A stretch of 64,000 nucleotides of DNA from Flavobacterium humi (lineage in GTDB: Bacteria > Bacteroidota > Bacteroidia > Flavobacteriales > Flavobacteriaceae). Position 1 is the stretch's first letter; every line of letters begins with the position of its first letter. Where the stretch lies: the NCBI RefSeq assembly GCF_004745595.1, contig NZ_SRLH01000002.1, forward strand, positions 124,001-188,000. Reading direction: 5' to 3'. The notes under the pieces are model-generated. The model did no database searches. It was not told the DNA's origin and saw nothing but the letters and a program-made list of their open reading frames with translations. The position numbers were made by a program, and so were the translations under genes. This document shows, piece by piece, positions 17,713 through 27,200 of this stretch.

Positions 17713-19226
17713 CTGGAAGGGATGATTGAAAAATCATCCCTTTTTTTCTCATATATCAAACAGCCTTTTTCCTTCATTATCAAATGATTAGAAGATAAAA
17801 TATTCATCATAGTAGGTGTTCGATATATACCTTCTTGATAGTATAAATTACTATCGAACACCATGTTTACGAACTCTCTCTTTTGCAGAATGTCAGCTTT
17901 TGAATACACAAACTTAAGATTTGTTAGCATCTCTAGATTTTTTTCAAGGATAGTAAATACGCGATCCTCTTTTTGGTTTAGTCGGTCAATTGCACCTTTA
18001 AGAGGTTGAATTATACTATTATAGTTTGTGTACCATCTATCGTAAGTTTCTTTCGAAATTTCATTGTTAATCCATTTCTCCTCTAAAGAAAACATTTTTT
18101 CTTTAGTATTTTCTAGAAGCTGCTTCTTTTCAGCTAGCTTTTGCACTCTAAATTTCATATCATCCTCTAAAGCATTGTTACAATCATTCTTTATATCTAA
18201 TAGTTTTTGCTCTGGAATACTCATTAACTCACATATTTCTAAAAATTGATTATGTGCTTTTATTGCGCTTATATTATTGTGTTTTGAATTCTGACATTTA
18301 TAATAGTAAAAGTATTTTCCTGATTTCCCTCTAGAAGGAGCACCTGTTAAAGGATTACCACAATGACATTTAAGAATTCCACGTAATGGTAATTCTTCAT
18401 CAAAAATTACTCTAGTTTTTTCAGGTTTTCGTATTTTATTTTGTACCATTTGCCAAGTAATGGTATCAATAATAGGTTCGTGAATACCCGGGAAATTACC
18501 GCCAGGATATTCTTTATACCCTTGGACTTTTAACATACCTGCGTAAACAGGATTCGTAAGTATCCTTTCTATAGCTGTATTTCCCTTGTTTTTAAACCCT
18601 AATTCAAATGCTTTTTGTTTAATCATATACAGTGGCATATTTTTAAGAAAAGAATCATATATTACCTTAATAACCTTAGCTTCGCTTTCCTCAATAACTA
18701 GTCTACGTTCTTTTTGCTCTCCCTGTTTAGTATAACCAAATGGAGGTTTAATGCCTATATAACGGCCTTCCTTAGCCCTGGCTGTATAAAGCCCTCCTCT
18801 AATTTTTATACTTCTATTAATATTATCTTCTTCAGCAAGTAGTAATTGTAGACCTGCTCTAAAAAAACTTCCTGGTGTGTCGTAATCGAATGTAATGCCC
18901 TCTGTAACACTAACCACTTGTATGCTGTACTTCTTTTGCAACATTTTAACCATACTCATCGCCTCTCCTGCATCTCGACTGAACCTGTCCATTTGATCCA
19001 CGAGCAAAAAATCTACTACTCTGTGGTGTTTAACAATGAACTCTTGCAACTTTATAAAATCTGGTCTATCAAAAGTTTTAGCACTTTTTCCTCGATCGAT
19101 AAAAGTATCAACTAGGTCAACATTATTAAACTTTATCCATTGGTCAGTATACATCTCCTGTCTCTCAATAGAGCTATTACTTTGTCCCAGTTGACTAAAT
19201 CTTAAATATCTAATCGCCTTTTTCAT
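17670..19226 (-). CDS. Large serine recombinase (ICE integrase)
   Basis: The 518-aa protein has the serine-recombinase catalytic domain at residues 1-150 (RYLRFS11 with the nucleophile, SSIERQ, VDQMDRFSRD). The recombinase domain follows (GIKPPFGY near residue 158; ILTNPVYAG near 230), then a zinc ribbon (CHCGNPLTG...YYKC, about 295-330) and a long coiled coil (about 345-435). It would catalyse strand exchange between attP and the ssrA site. The final 12 residues are encoded by the antisense of the tmRNA 3' end, so the C-terminus must change when the element excises. A 51-aa ORF overlaps its start by 17 bases. Confidence 0.93.
   Translation of the reverse strand: MKKAIRYLRFSQLGQSNSSIERQEMYTDQWIKFNNVDLVDTFIDRGKSAKTFDRPDFIKLQEFIVKHHRVVDFLLVDQMDRFSRDAGEAMSMVKMLQKKYSIQVVSVTEGITFDYDTPGSFFRAGLQLLLAEEDNINRSIKIRGGLYTARAKEGRYIGIKPPFGYTKQGEQKERRLVIEESEAKVIKVIYDSFLKNMPLYMIKQKAFELGFKNKGNTAIERILTNPVYAGMLKVQGYKEYPGGNFPGIHEPIIDTITWQMVQNKIRKPEKTRVIFDEELPLRGILKCHCGNPLTGAPSRGKSGKYFYYYKCQNSKHNNISAIKAHNQFLEICELMSIPEQKLLDIKNDCNNALEDDMKFRVQKLAEKKQLLENTKEKMFSLEEKWINNEISKETYDRWYTNYNSIIQPLKGAIDRLNQKEDRVFTILEKNLEMLTNLKFVYSKADILQKREFVNMVFDSNLYYQEGIYRTPTMMNILSSNHLIMKEKGCLIYEKKRDDFSIIPSSGVAENRTRVQTSN
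17717..17747 (+). terminator. Rho-independent terminator after ssrA
   Basis: AAGGGATGATT (17717-17727) pairs perfectly with AATCATCCCTT (17732-17742) and is followed by T7. It lies on the element side of the junction yet serves ssrA, so the element supplies or preserves a terminator for the host gene. Confidence 0.85.
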
Positions 19227-19365
19227 ATAATTCTTTTAATGTGATAGAAACAATAATTTTAACAAGTAAATTTACTAATTTTTGTTCTTTTTCGTTCTCA
19301 ATATCACAATATATTTCAGTTATCTTTTCATTAATCAAATCATCATCCTCTTTTTGCTCCTTCAT
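19210..19365 (-). CDS. Small acidic protein coupled to the integrase
   Basis: The 51-aa product starts MKEQKEDDDLINEKITEIY and ends in a hydrophobic/amphipathic helix (VNLLVKIIVSITLKELY). ATG 19365 is chosen because it is preceded by GAGGAGGTG, a near-perfect Shine-Dalgarno sequence of the kind seldom used in Bacteroidota. A longer GTG start at 19425 is less likely. The stop overlaps the integrase start, implying translational coupling. No family is recognised; a recombination directionality factor is possible but unsupported by homology. Confidence 0.6.
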   Translation of the reverse strand: MKEQKEDDDLINEKITEIYCDIENEKEQKLVNLLVKIIVSITLKELYEKGD

Positions 19366-19418
19366 TTTACACCTCCTCGCTAAACAAAGCAAAACCCTAA
19401 CGGTCTTAACTAATTTAT

Positions 19419-19437
19419 AATTCACACTTTGTGAATT
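19419..19437. promoter_or_regulatory. Palindrome upstream of the integrase operon
   Basis: AATTCACA-CTT-TGTGAATT is a perfect 8-bp inverted repeat between the integrase operon and a promoter-like TAATTTG on the minus strand (complement of 19458-19464). It could be an operator controlling integrase expression. Confidence 0.45.
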
Positions 19438-19528
19438 TGAACTTTAAATCTAGCAAACAAATTAAATTATAAGTCTCACAGTGGCATTAGTGGAACCTTT
19501 TGACTTTCAATGTCTATCTTAATATATC

Positions 19529-19560
19529 AAAAAAAGGGATAATCAAAAGATTATCCCTCT
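19529..19560 (-). terminator. Rho-independent terminator (minus strand)
   Basis: AGGGATAATC (19535-19544) and GATTATCCCT (19549-19558) form a perfect 10-bp stem around AAAA. On the minus strand it is followed by a run of T. It ends the 158-aa gene. Confidence 0.85.
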
Positions 19561-19582
19561 AACAAAATTATTGACATTCTAA

Positions 19583-20059
19583 TTACTTCTTTTTTCGTGT
19601 CTCAAATTGAGAAATTAGGTCGTTCAACAATATTACCTCATCATGATTTATAAGTCCTTCCTGCTCATAAGGAATCATCACATCGATTACAAAATCATAT
19701 TCCCTAATGTTATTAATTTTTTTTCTTTTTAAAATTTTTACCATCTTATTCTCTCGTTTATATGGTAACTTCTGATTTTTTATTTCCTTCCAAAATTCTT
19801 CTACAAATATTCCATGTCCTTCATGAAACATAGTCAATATACATTGCATAACAAATTTTAAACTTTTTAAGTTAGCGAATTGAGGTTGAGGGTTTTCTGC
19901 ATCATTCTTCCATTCTATATAACAATTTACAACGTGGCTTACTGTCTTTTCATCCCAATATGAAGGAGGATATTGTTTAATTACCTTTACAGCAATATCT
20001 GCTGCTTTACTTATCTCATTTACCGATTGTGTATACTTGTCCTTAACCATTTTATACAT
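19583..20059 (-). CDS. Hypothetical protein, 158 aa
   Basis: The protein is charged and mostly helical in character (MVKDKYTQSVNEISKAADIA at the N-terminus; lysine-rich KMVKILKRKKINN near residue 105) with no signal peptide or membrane segment. An alternative ATG lies three codons in. It is followed by a strong terminator and preceded by AT-rich DNA. No family is recognised. It may belong to the same toxin/immunity region as the next genes, but nothing in it proves that. Confidence 0.6.
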   Translation of the reverse strand: MYKMVKDKYTQSVNEISKAADIAVKVIKQYPPSYWDEKTVSHVVNCYIEWKNDAENPQPQFANLKSLKFVMQCILTMFHEGHGIFVEEFWKEIKNQKLPYKRENKMVKILKRKKINNIREYDFVIDVMIPYEQEGLINHDEVILLNDLISQFETRKKK

Positions 20060-20186
20060 TTATATATTTTTCTGTCATAATCTATTATTTCATATTTCAA
20101 CTATTTTTATTTATATCTAATTCACGAAGTTAAAACAAAAGAAATCACTATAAAGGAGTAACAAGAATTAGGTATTTCGTTTAAAA

Positions 20187-20212
20187 TAAAAAAAGCCGCC
20201 AATTGGCGGCTC
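20187..20212 (-). terminator. Rho-independent terminator (minus strand)
   Basis: GCCGCC-AATT-GGCGGC is a perfect palindrome at 20195-20210, followed by seven T on the minus strand. It ends the Rhs/immunity transcript. Confidence 0.85.
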
Positions 20213-20216
20213 TTCC

Positions 20217-20543
20217 TTATGCGTCATAAATTGCGCAGTGAAATAAGCGTTCGGCAATTACTTCATTTGTTAAAGAGCTATTTTCACCATTATTAGATTC
20301 TTCTATTGCATCAAGAAAATAATAAAAGTCAAAAAGGTTAAAATACTTTATGTTATTAAAAGTGTATTCTACCTGACCTTTAGTGTTTTCTATTTCAAAA
20401 AAGGCCAAATCATTATCAATATTAAAAGGCTTTTCCATATATATTTCTATGACCTCCGAATCATTATTTAATGATTGAGATTGATAAAAACTGTCATAAG
20501 ACCCACCTTCTCTAAAAAATTTAATTAACTCCTTTAAATTCAT
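20217..20543 (-). CDS. Small acidic protein, candidate immunity protein
   Basis: The 108-aa product starts MNLKELIKFFREGGSYDSFY and is acidic and soluble. A longer reading from 20597 is possible, but the extra 18 codons look like promoter sequence (TATCCTTTG on the minus strand), so ATG 20543 is preferred. It is the last gene before the terminator, downstream of a Rhs toxin and another small soluble gene. Small soluble proteins in this position are usually immunity proteins. No domain is recognised; the role is inference from position. Confidence 0.55.
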   Translation of the reverse strand: MNLKELIKFFREGGSYDSFYQSQSLNNDSEVIEIYMEKPFNIDNDLAFFEIENTKGQVEYTFNNIKYFNLFDFYYFLDAIEESNNGENSSLTNEVIAERLFHCAIYDA

Positions 20544-20643
20544 AATATTTTTAAAATTGAATCTACAAAGGATAATGATTAACACTAGTCCAGACATTTT
20601 TATTAAGGAATATCTGGAATAATATTAGAAAAAACACAATTAT

Positions 20644-21267
20644 TTAATCAAAAATAGCCTCAATCGTTTCATTAAGAATTTTAATTTCCATTGGATCATG
20701 GGTTATCTTATACAAATTCTTATTAATGTCAATCCCAATAAAATCACCATCTTCAAGATCTTTAATATGAAAATATTCCTTCTTATTTATGAAGACAGAA
20801 TAAACTTCCGAAGGATTCAGTAATTTTTTTTCTACTTCACTCAATAAATTTTCTATTTTGTTATAATCTGAAACATCAGAATATATCATTTTAAAATTTT
20901 CAGTCCTTATTTTATCAAAATCAATATCAAAATCATTGTTACCTATCCAAGAATAACCACTTAATGTACCACTAGAAACATAAATTTCGTATGGCAGATA
21001 GCTTGAAAACTTCCTATCATAGACTTCAATATTACATAACTTGAAATCTCTTTCATTTTCGCGGTCATATTTTTTTAAAATGCTGGAATTGAAAGTGAAT
21101 GCAACATATCCAGGGATATCACTTGCATTGGTTAATACTCCTTTAAGTAAGCCATCTTTTATCTGATTAATTAGATCAGAATATGGACTAGGTAGTTTTT
21201 TTATGACGTTTTCTAACAATTTTATTTCGCTATTTTTTAGCTTTGTTCTTTTGAATATTCCAAACAT
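20644..21267 (-). CDS. Probable immunity protein of the Rhs toxin
   Basis: The 207-aa soluble protein begins six bases after the stop of the giant Rhs gene, the position of cognate immunity genes in polymorphic toxin loci. Its C-terminal part (DLEDGDFIGIDINKNLYKIT followed by HDPMEI) faintly resembles SUKH/SMI1-type immunity folds, with an acidic overall composition. There is no signal peptide, as expected for a cytoplasmic antitoxin. The immunity role is inferred from position; the fold is a weak guess. Confidence 0.55.
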   Translation of the reverse strand: MFGIFKRTKLKNSEIKLLENVIKKLPSPYSDLINQIKDGLLKGVLTNASDIPGYVAFTFNSSILKKYDRENERDFKLCNIEVYDRKFSSYLPYEIYVSSGTLSGYSWIGNNDFDIDFDKIRTENFKMIYSDVSDYNKIENLLSEVEKKLLNPSEVYSVFINKKEYFHIKDLEDGDFIGIDINKNLYKITHDPMEIKILNETIEAIFD

Positions 21268-21273
21268 ATTTAA

Positions 21274-24200
21274 TTAAAATTTAGTGAACCAATTATATTT
21301 TGCAAACCATCCAACTTCTTGTTTTATACCGACACGTAAAAATTTAAATCTGTAAGGATCAATAAGTGAATGTTGTATAGTATTCACTTTCCAAACATTC
21401 ATACGATTATTAACCATCCAATTGGGCAAATTATAAGCCCTTTGCACTCTCTGAGTTAAAAAAACGTGATGAAATTCAGTACTAATTCTTTGTGTTCCAG
21501 TCGACGTTGTAATCTTTGCTAATGTTTCCGTACCCCCTCTAGCAATTTTATATTGAGCAAAAGTTTTTCCCCCTCTAAATGCACCATTTATGGCAGCTTT
21601 ACCTTCAGACAATAACGCTCTTTCAGTAACACTAGTAAGAATTCCTGCTGTTTTGCCAGCTGGAATTGCGCTAACAATCTTTACATTGGCCTCGAAACCT
21701 GATAATTCATTGCCGTATCTATCAGTACCATTAACGTTACCCTTTATTCCATCCCATGCAAGAGCAATAGGATTGAATTGATCTGTTTCGTATACAAATC
21801 TACTAATATAATCTAATAAACTACCACTTCCGTCTCCTCCATAATATTGGCCACTGCCAGTTTGAGCTATATTTACATTTTTGCTTAAATTAGGAGGTGG
21901 AGCATCATTTTTATTACCTCCTCCAAACATATTGTTAAAGCTTACTTTACTCTTCCACCATTTACTGAATTTATCACCATTTATATTTTTATTAGCCCAA
22001 TCCTTTATCCCCCAATCGTCCCAATTTTGCTGTAAAGTAGTTAAAGCACTTCCAATAATACCGCCATAAGTACTACAGTCTACACAATCCTGACCATTTC
22101 CATTTCCTTGGGAGACTATATCTCCGGTTGGATCTGTGTATAATAGTGGGTTGTTAAAGACATAGCTATACTGGTTATAATTTTGTGTACTTGTTATATC
22201 CTGAACATAATTATCAGACTGCAGAAAACGATGAAGCATCGGGTCATACAATCTGGCATTCATATTAATAAGTCCTACATTCTGCAAATGCTCATGCCCT
22301 GTATATCCTCTGTCTAATATAGTTAATCCGGCTAGAGAATTACCTGCTCCGTCTTGTACTTTTATTATAGTACCCCAGGCATCAAACAAACGTTTTTCAA
22401 CTAATGCGCCACTAGAATTTGTTATGGCCATTATTGTTCCTTGGTAATCCCTGTGTAAATATAAAAAATTTGGCGTTGATCCATCACTTTTTACAGCAAT
22501 TGGGGCGGCATAGCCATCGTCTCCAATATATGTAATAAATTCAACAGCACCAGTCAGTTTATTTTCCTTAACCTCCATACTGCCATCAGCAGAATAATGT
22601 TTCCATAATGGTCTATCTGTTTTAACCGTTTGGAATCCGCCATAATACATGGTGCTGCGTTGGTTATCATCATTGTAAGTAAAACTTATCTTATCAACAG
22701 CTGTTTCTTCTATTTGAATTGGGCTTTTAAACGCATTGTAAATGATATTAAGAAACCTGCCAGTTGTAACTACTGGATCACTTGTTTTACGTATTTCAAC
22801 ATCATCAAACCAGACATTTCCCAAGCCATTATTGTCTAATCGAAGACACAATTTTTTAATATTTGCAGGAACTGAAAATGTTCCTGTAATCTGCGTCCAT
22901 GCATTTTTTGTATTATTTACCGTATTTACCTGCGATACTGTATTCGCAGCATCTTTCATATAAAGAAATATTTCTGACTGAGGATTGTCGCTATACACCC
23001 AAACCGAATAAGTGTATTGGGTTGCAGCATTATTATTAATGTCAATCCACTTGTCTGAGAATATGTATTGCTCTGTTGATGTTGTGTTGGCTAACTTTAA
23101 TGTACTTTTACCATAAGCATGCGGGGTTTTGATTAAATCGTAACTAAAAAAGTTAGTATTCGGATATTTCTGTGTTCCCCAGCCGGTTTTATCTTCCATG
23201 CTGTCATTAAATATGCCTTCTCTGTTGGAATAATATCCTGTTGCCTCCGGACTAAGAGTAATGGCCGTATTCTGATAAGGCTTAGTGGAATCGGCATAGC
23301 CGTAAGTCCCTAAATTATTCCCTGTTATCTTTCCCGAAACATCATAGGTCTGGGTTTCCTGCACACCTAATTTGTTAGTGAATTCTTTTAACCTGCCGAT
23401 ATCATCGTAAAAAAATGTTTCTGTGTAGTTACCAAAGGCACTGTTTATCCTTTTGTCTAAGTAATCTGTATTTTTATTAAAATTTGTGGTAAGGGTCAGG
23501 ACATTGCCAGTTGGAGCAGTAGTTTTATCATATTTAATGCTAGATAAATAACCGTCACTGTTATAGTCATAGGTCGCTTTAATTCCATTTCCTGTTTCGC
23601 TTTCCTTTAACTGTCCTTTAGCATTTAAATCATTAGCTTTCCATAATAATTTGTCTGTACCATCATCTAATACAATTTGATGCAGACTGCCATTTTTATA
23701 AATGTTTTTTGTTTTAACACTGCTGCTTTTACCGCTTACTTCTGCTTTTTTAGTTTCTGTAACAATTCTGTCAAGATTATCATAGGTAAAAATTCTGGTG
23801 AACTTACTTACACCCGTTTTATCCTCAACGATACTTGATATTCTTTTTGAAGCGTCATACGTAATAGTGGTTGTAGTTGTTCTAGTCGCAGCAGGTTCAT
23901 TTAAATCTTTATACGTTGTTACTAATGGTAAGTCGCCGTCATAAGTATATGTAGTTTCACTGCTTGTTCCTGAACCGCTAATTGTCTTTTTGGTAGGCCT
24001 GCCGCTTTTATCACGTGTAATTGTTGTAGTAATACCTGTACCGTCAATTGTTTCTGTTATCAATTCCCCTAAATCATTATAGCTGTATCTGTAAGTTCCC
24101 GCTGAAGGATCAGTAAGTTTCGTTTTGTTTCCCCAGCCGTCCTGTTCCATCACTATATCCACACCGTTATAGCTGGTTTTTCTTAAACTTCCATTGGCAA

Positions 24201-27200
24201 AATAATTATACAAAATCTGGCCTCCTGTCGTTTCATCTGTTGATACTGTATTCCCTGCAGCATTTTTTGCAATAGTTTTGGATTTTAGTCCATCAGTAAA
24301 GATCCCTTTTAGACTCGAAACAGGATATGATGTCGAAGTAGTTCTTCCATTAAATAATATACTCTGATTATTTCTTCCATAATCATCAAATTTTACTTCA
24401 TTCCATTCTGAAGGAGATACTCCAAAATAAGGTTCACTGACTTTAATATTACGGTCATATAGATCATATTGATAAGATTCATATGACATATTTCCATTTA
24501 AATCCTTTACCCCAGTTTTTATTTTTCGACCTAAATCATCGAATGTTTCTTCATACACACAAGTATCCAGACCTGACGCAGAAACAGTTGTGTTAACAAT
24601 AGTCTTCTCAGTACTTCGGGTATATGTACTTGTAACAATTTTATCTAACTGATCGTCCTTGATAGTTAAATTTTGAAACCATGAATCATACGTATATGAT
24701 TTTGAAAGTAAGTAAGGATCAGTTTCTTTTTTTAATAAGCCATTTGCATCATATGCAAATGTCGAAAACAAATCATCATTGTCTGTTATCTTGCTTACAA
24801 ATCTTTTAGTAGCATCATATTCATACTTTGTGACTCTCGGCAGCAAAGGAAGAGGTGGTGTGATAGTTTTTTTTATAATGTTTCCGTAAAGATCATACTC
24901 ATTACCTTCTGATATAGTAGCTGTTCCCGTTGCACTTTTATCAGTATTGCTAAGTAACTGCTGACTATCGTAAGTATATACTTCCTTGCTGGTCATTGTG
25001 TGCCCATCGGCTGTCACAGTTTCGGTTTTAGTAGCAGGTCTGCCTAATATGTAAAGTGGAGTCGTTATCACTGCCTGATAATCGATATCTGTTTTGACAG
25101 TTTTTGAAACAGCTCCTCCATTTTTTGAAAAAATTGTTGATGATTTTATGTTATTATCAGAATCATACACAAAATCCTTAATCTCAGAACTGGTATCATT
25201 CAATGTATTAAATTGTTGAATGTTTGTAGTTTTAAGCTTGAATACCTTATTGCTTTGCAATGGAACTTCCGGCGGAATATTGTACGTAATAATTGATTTT
25301 GTTTCGAAATTACTAGGTAAGACTGAGGTAGATGGATAGCTCAGATATGAAACCTTTGCACTTTCTACATTTGCACCCCTTAAATTAATATCGTTTTTGT
25401 ATATATCCGTAAATACTCTTGCAGTATCATCGTGCCAGTTGGTTTGGGTCACTGAACGGAATCCTATAAAGCCAAGACCTTCAACATTGGTTACAGCTCC
25501 ATAATAACCAAATAATCTTTTCCTGCTGGAGACATCTTTGCTTTTCTGCTCGATTTGAGAAACTACATATAGACCCGGATTAGTTTTAATGTCCTGATAA
25601 GGGTAGACGGCTAAACCCAGACCAGGATTATATATGCTGTTATAGGTGTTTCTGTAACTTGAATTTAATGGAACATAGCTTACAAGCTCTTTAACCCCAT
25701 TTCCAGTTGTAATAGAACTCAATGAATTGTCTTTAATAGCATCACCTGCAGAAGAGAAAAAATGGACTTTATTCTGATTAAGAAAAGCGATCTGCAAAGT
25801 AGATTTATTAGTACTGCTCCCTATATTTTGATTATAAGTTGGCAGAGCGACCGGGAGTGAATAGATATTAATATCGGCCTGCTCTGTTGTATAGGCAGAT
25901 GAATAACCTGGATTTGGTGTAAATGCTCCATCATGGCTTATGTAGCAATTAATACCAATTGCACCCACGGTGTTTGCCGTATTTCTATAACTTTTTGAAC
26001 CGATTATATCCGTTTTGCCGTCGTTGTTGAAGTCGATGGAAACATAATTAAAAGAGTTGTAGGAATCATTTGGCTGATAAGTGGGGCCATGTTTTTCTTC
26101 TTTCACTAATGAATTCCCAGTTGACATGAACTTATACCAGTCCATGGTATTATATAATTTTGGAAGAATAAACTCCGTTTTTCCATCTCCATTGTAATCT
26201 CCCATCAAAAGCGGCCTGTCCAAAACGATATTCGCATCCGATTTTTGATACAGCAGTACAAAGTGCAGAGTATCATCCAGTCCAAATATTTTTACTATTC
26301 CGGCATTAAATACGAATATGTCCGATTTACCATCGCCGTTAAAATCACCAACCCTAATATCGCTGCTGTCGTTTGACTGCAGACTGCCTGCGCCTGCAAC
26401 AAAATTAGCGCTGACTCTTTTATCCAGATTTATGAAAAAGGACCTGCCGCCTTGATAGGTCTGGGTAAAAGTTGTGCATCCATATCGATAAGGATATGTA
26501 AATGATTTTTCTATAGCAACAATGTCAGTGATACCATCACCGTTAAAATCTCCGCTTATAAACCTTCTTGGAATATCACTTTCATAATGTTCGGTAAGCG
26601 GGCCGGTTGGATCAGGTTCTACCACCGATTGTAATTGAATATTGTCTTTAGCCTGACTATTAACCCCTTCACATTCATATTGATAATCTAAAATAAATCG
26701 GGGAAAATTATACCCTTTTTGATCGTTTTGTATAATACCCCAAGTTGAACTTAGGAAAAATGTAGTAAAGGTACTTCCCTGCACAACAGTCCATCCCTGA
26801 GAAGATGCCAGTCTATTGCCTAAATCAATATACGAAACCGGAAAAATTTCATCAAATGCACCGACATTATGAGGTATGCTGGTACTAAATGGTGTATTTG
26901 GATCTACATCTGCATACAGCCAGTATTTAGCCCTTGCTGCAGCGCCGGTAGTTGGATATAAAAGAAAATCCATATTGCCGTCCCCATCAAAATCTCCTGA
27001 TACAGTCCCCGCATTAATGCTTTGGATATTTCCTACATCTAAGGTATTTGTTCCTTTTACATAATTAATCAGATCTGTACTACCCCAGCCATATGTAAAA
27101 ACGGTCGGATTATAGCTTTTTGTTTTATCACCATTTTTTTCGGTAACTGAATTGAAAATGTTTTGATTATCAAATACATAGTTTCTAAAACCAGCACCAT

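Noticed and set aside
17718..19560. Inverted repeats GGGATGATT/AATCATCCC and GGGATAATC/GATTATCCC as ends of an insertion sequence around the integrase
   Set aside because: Both are followed by T-runs and behave as terminators; no target duplication is seen.
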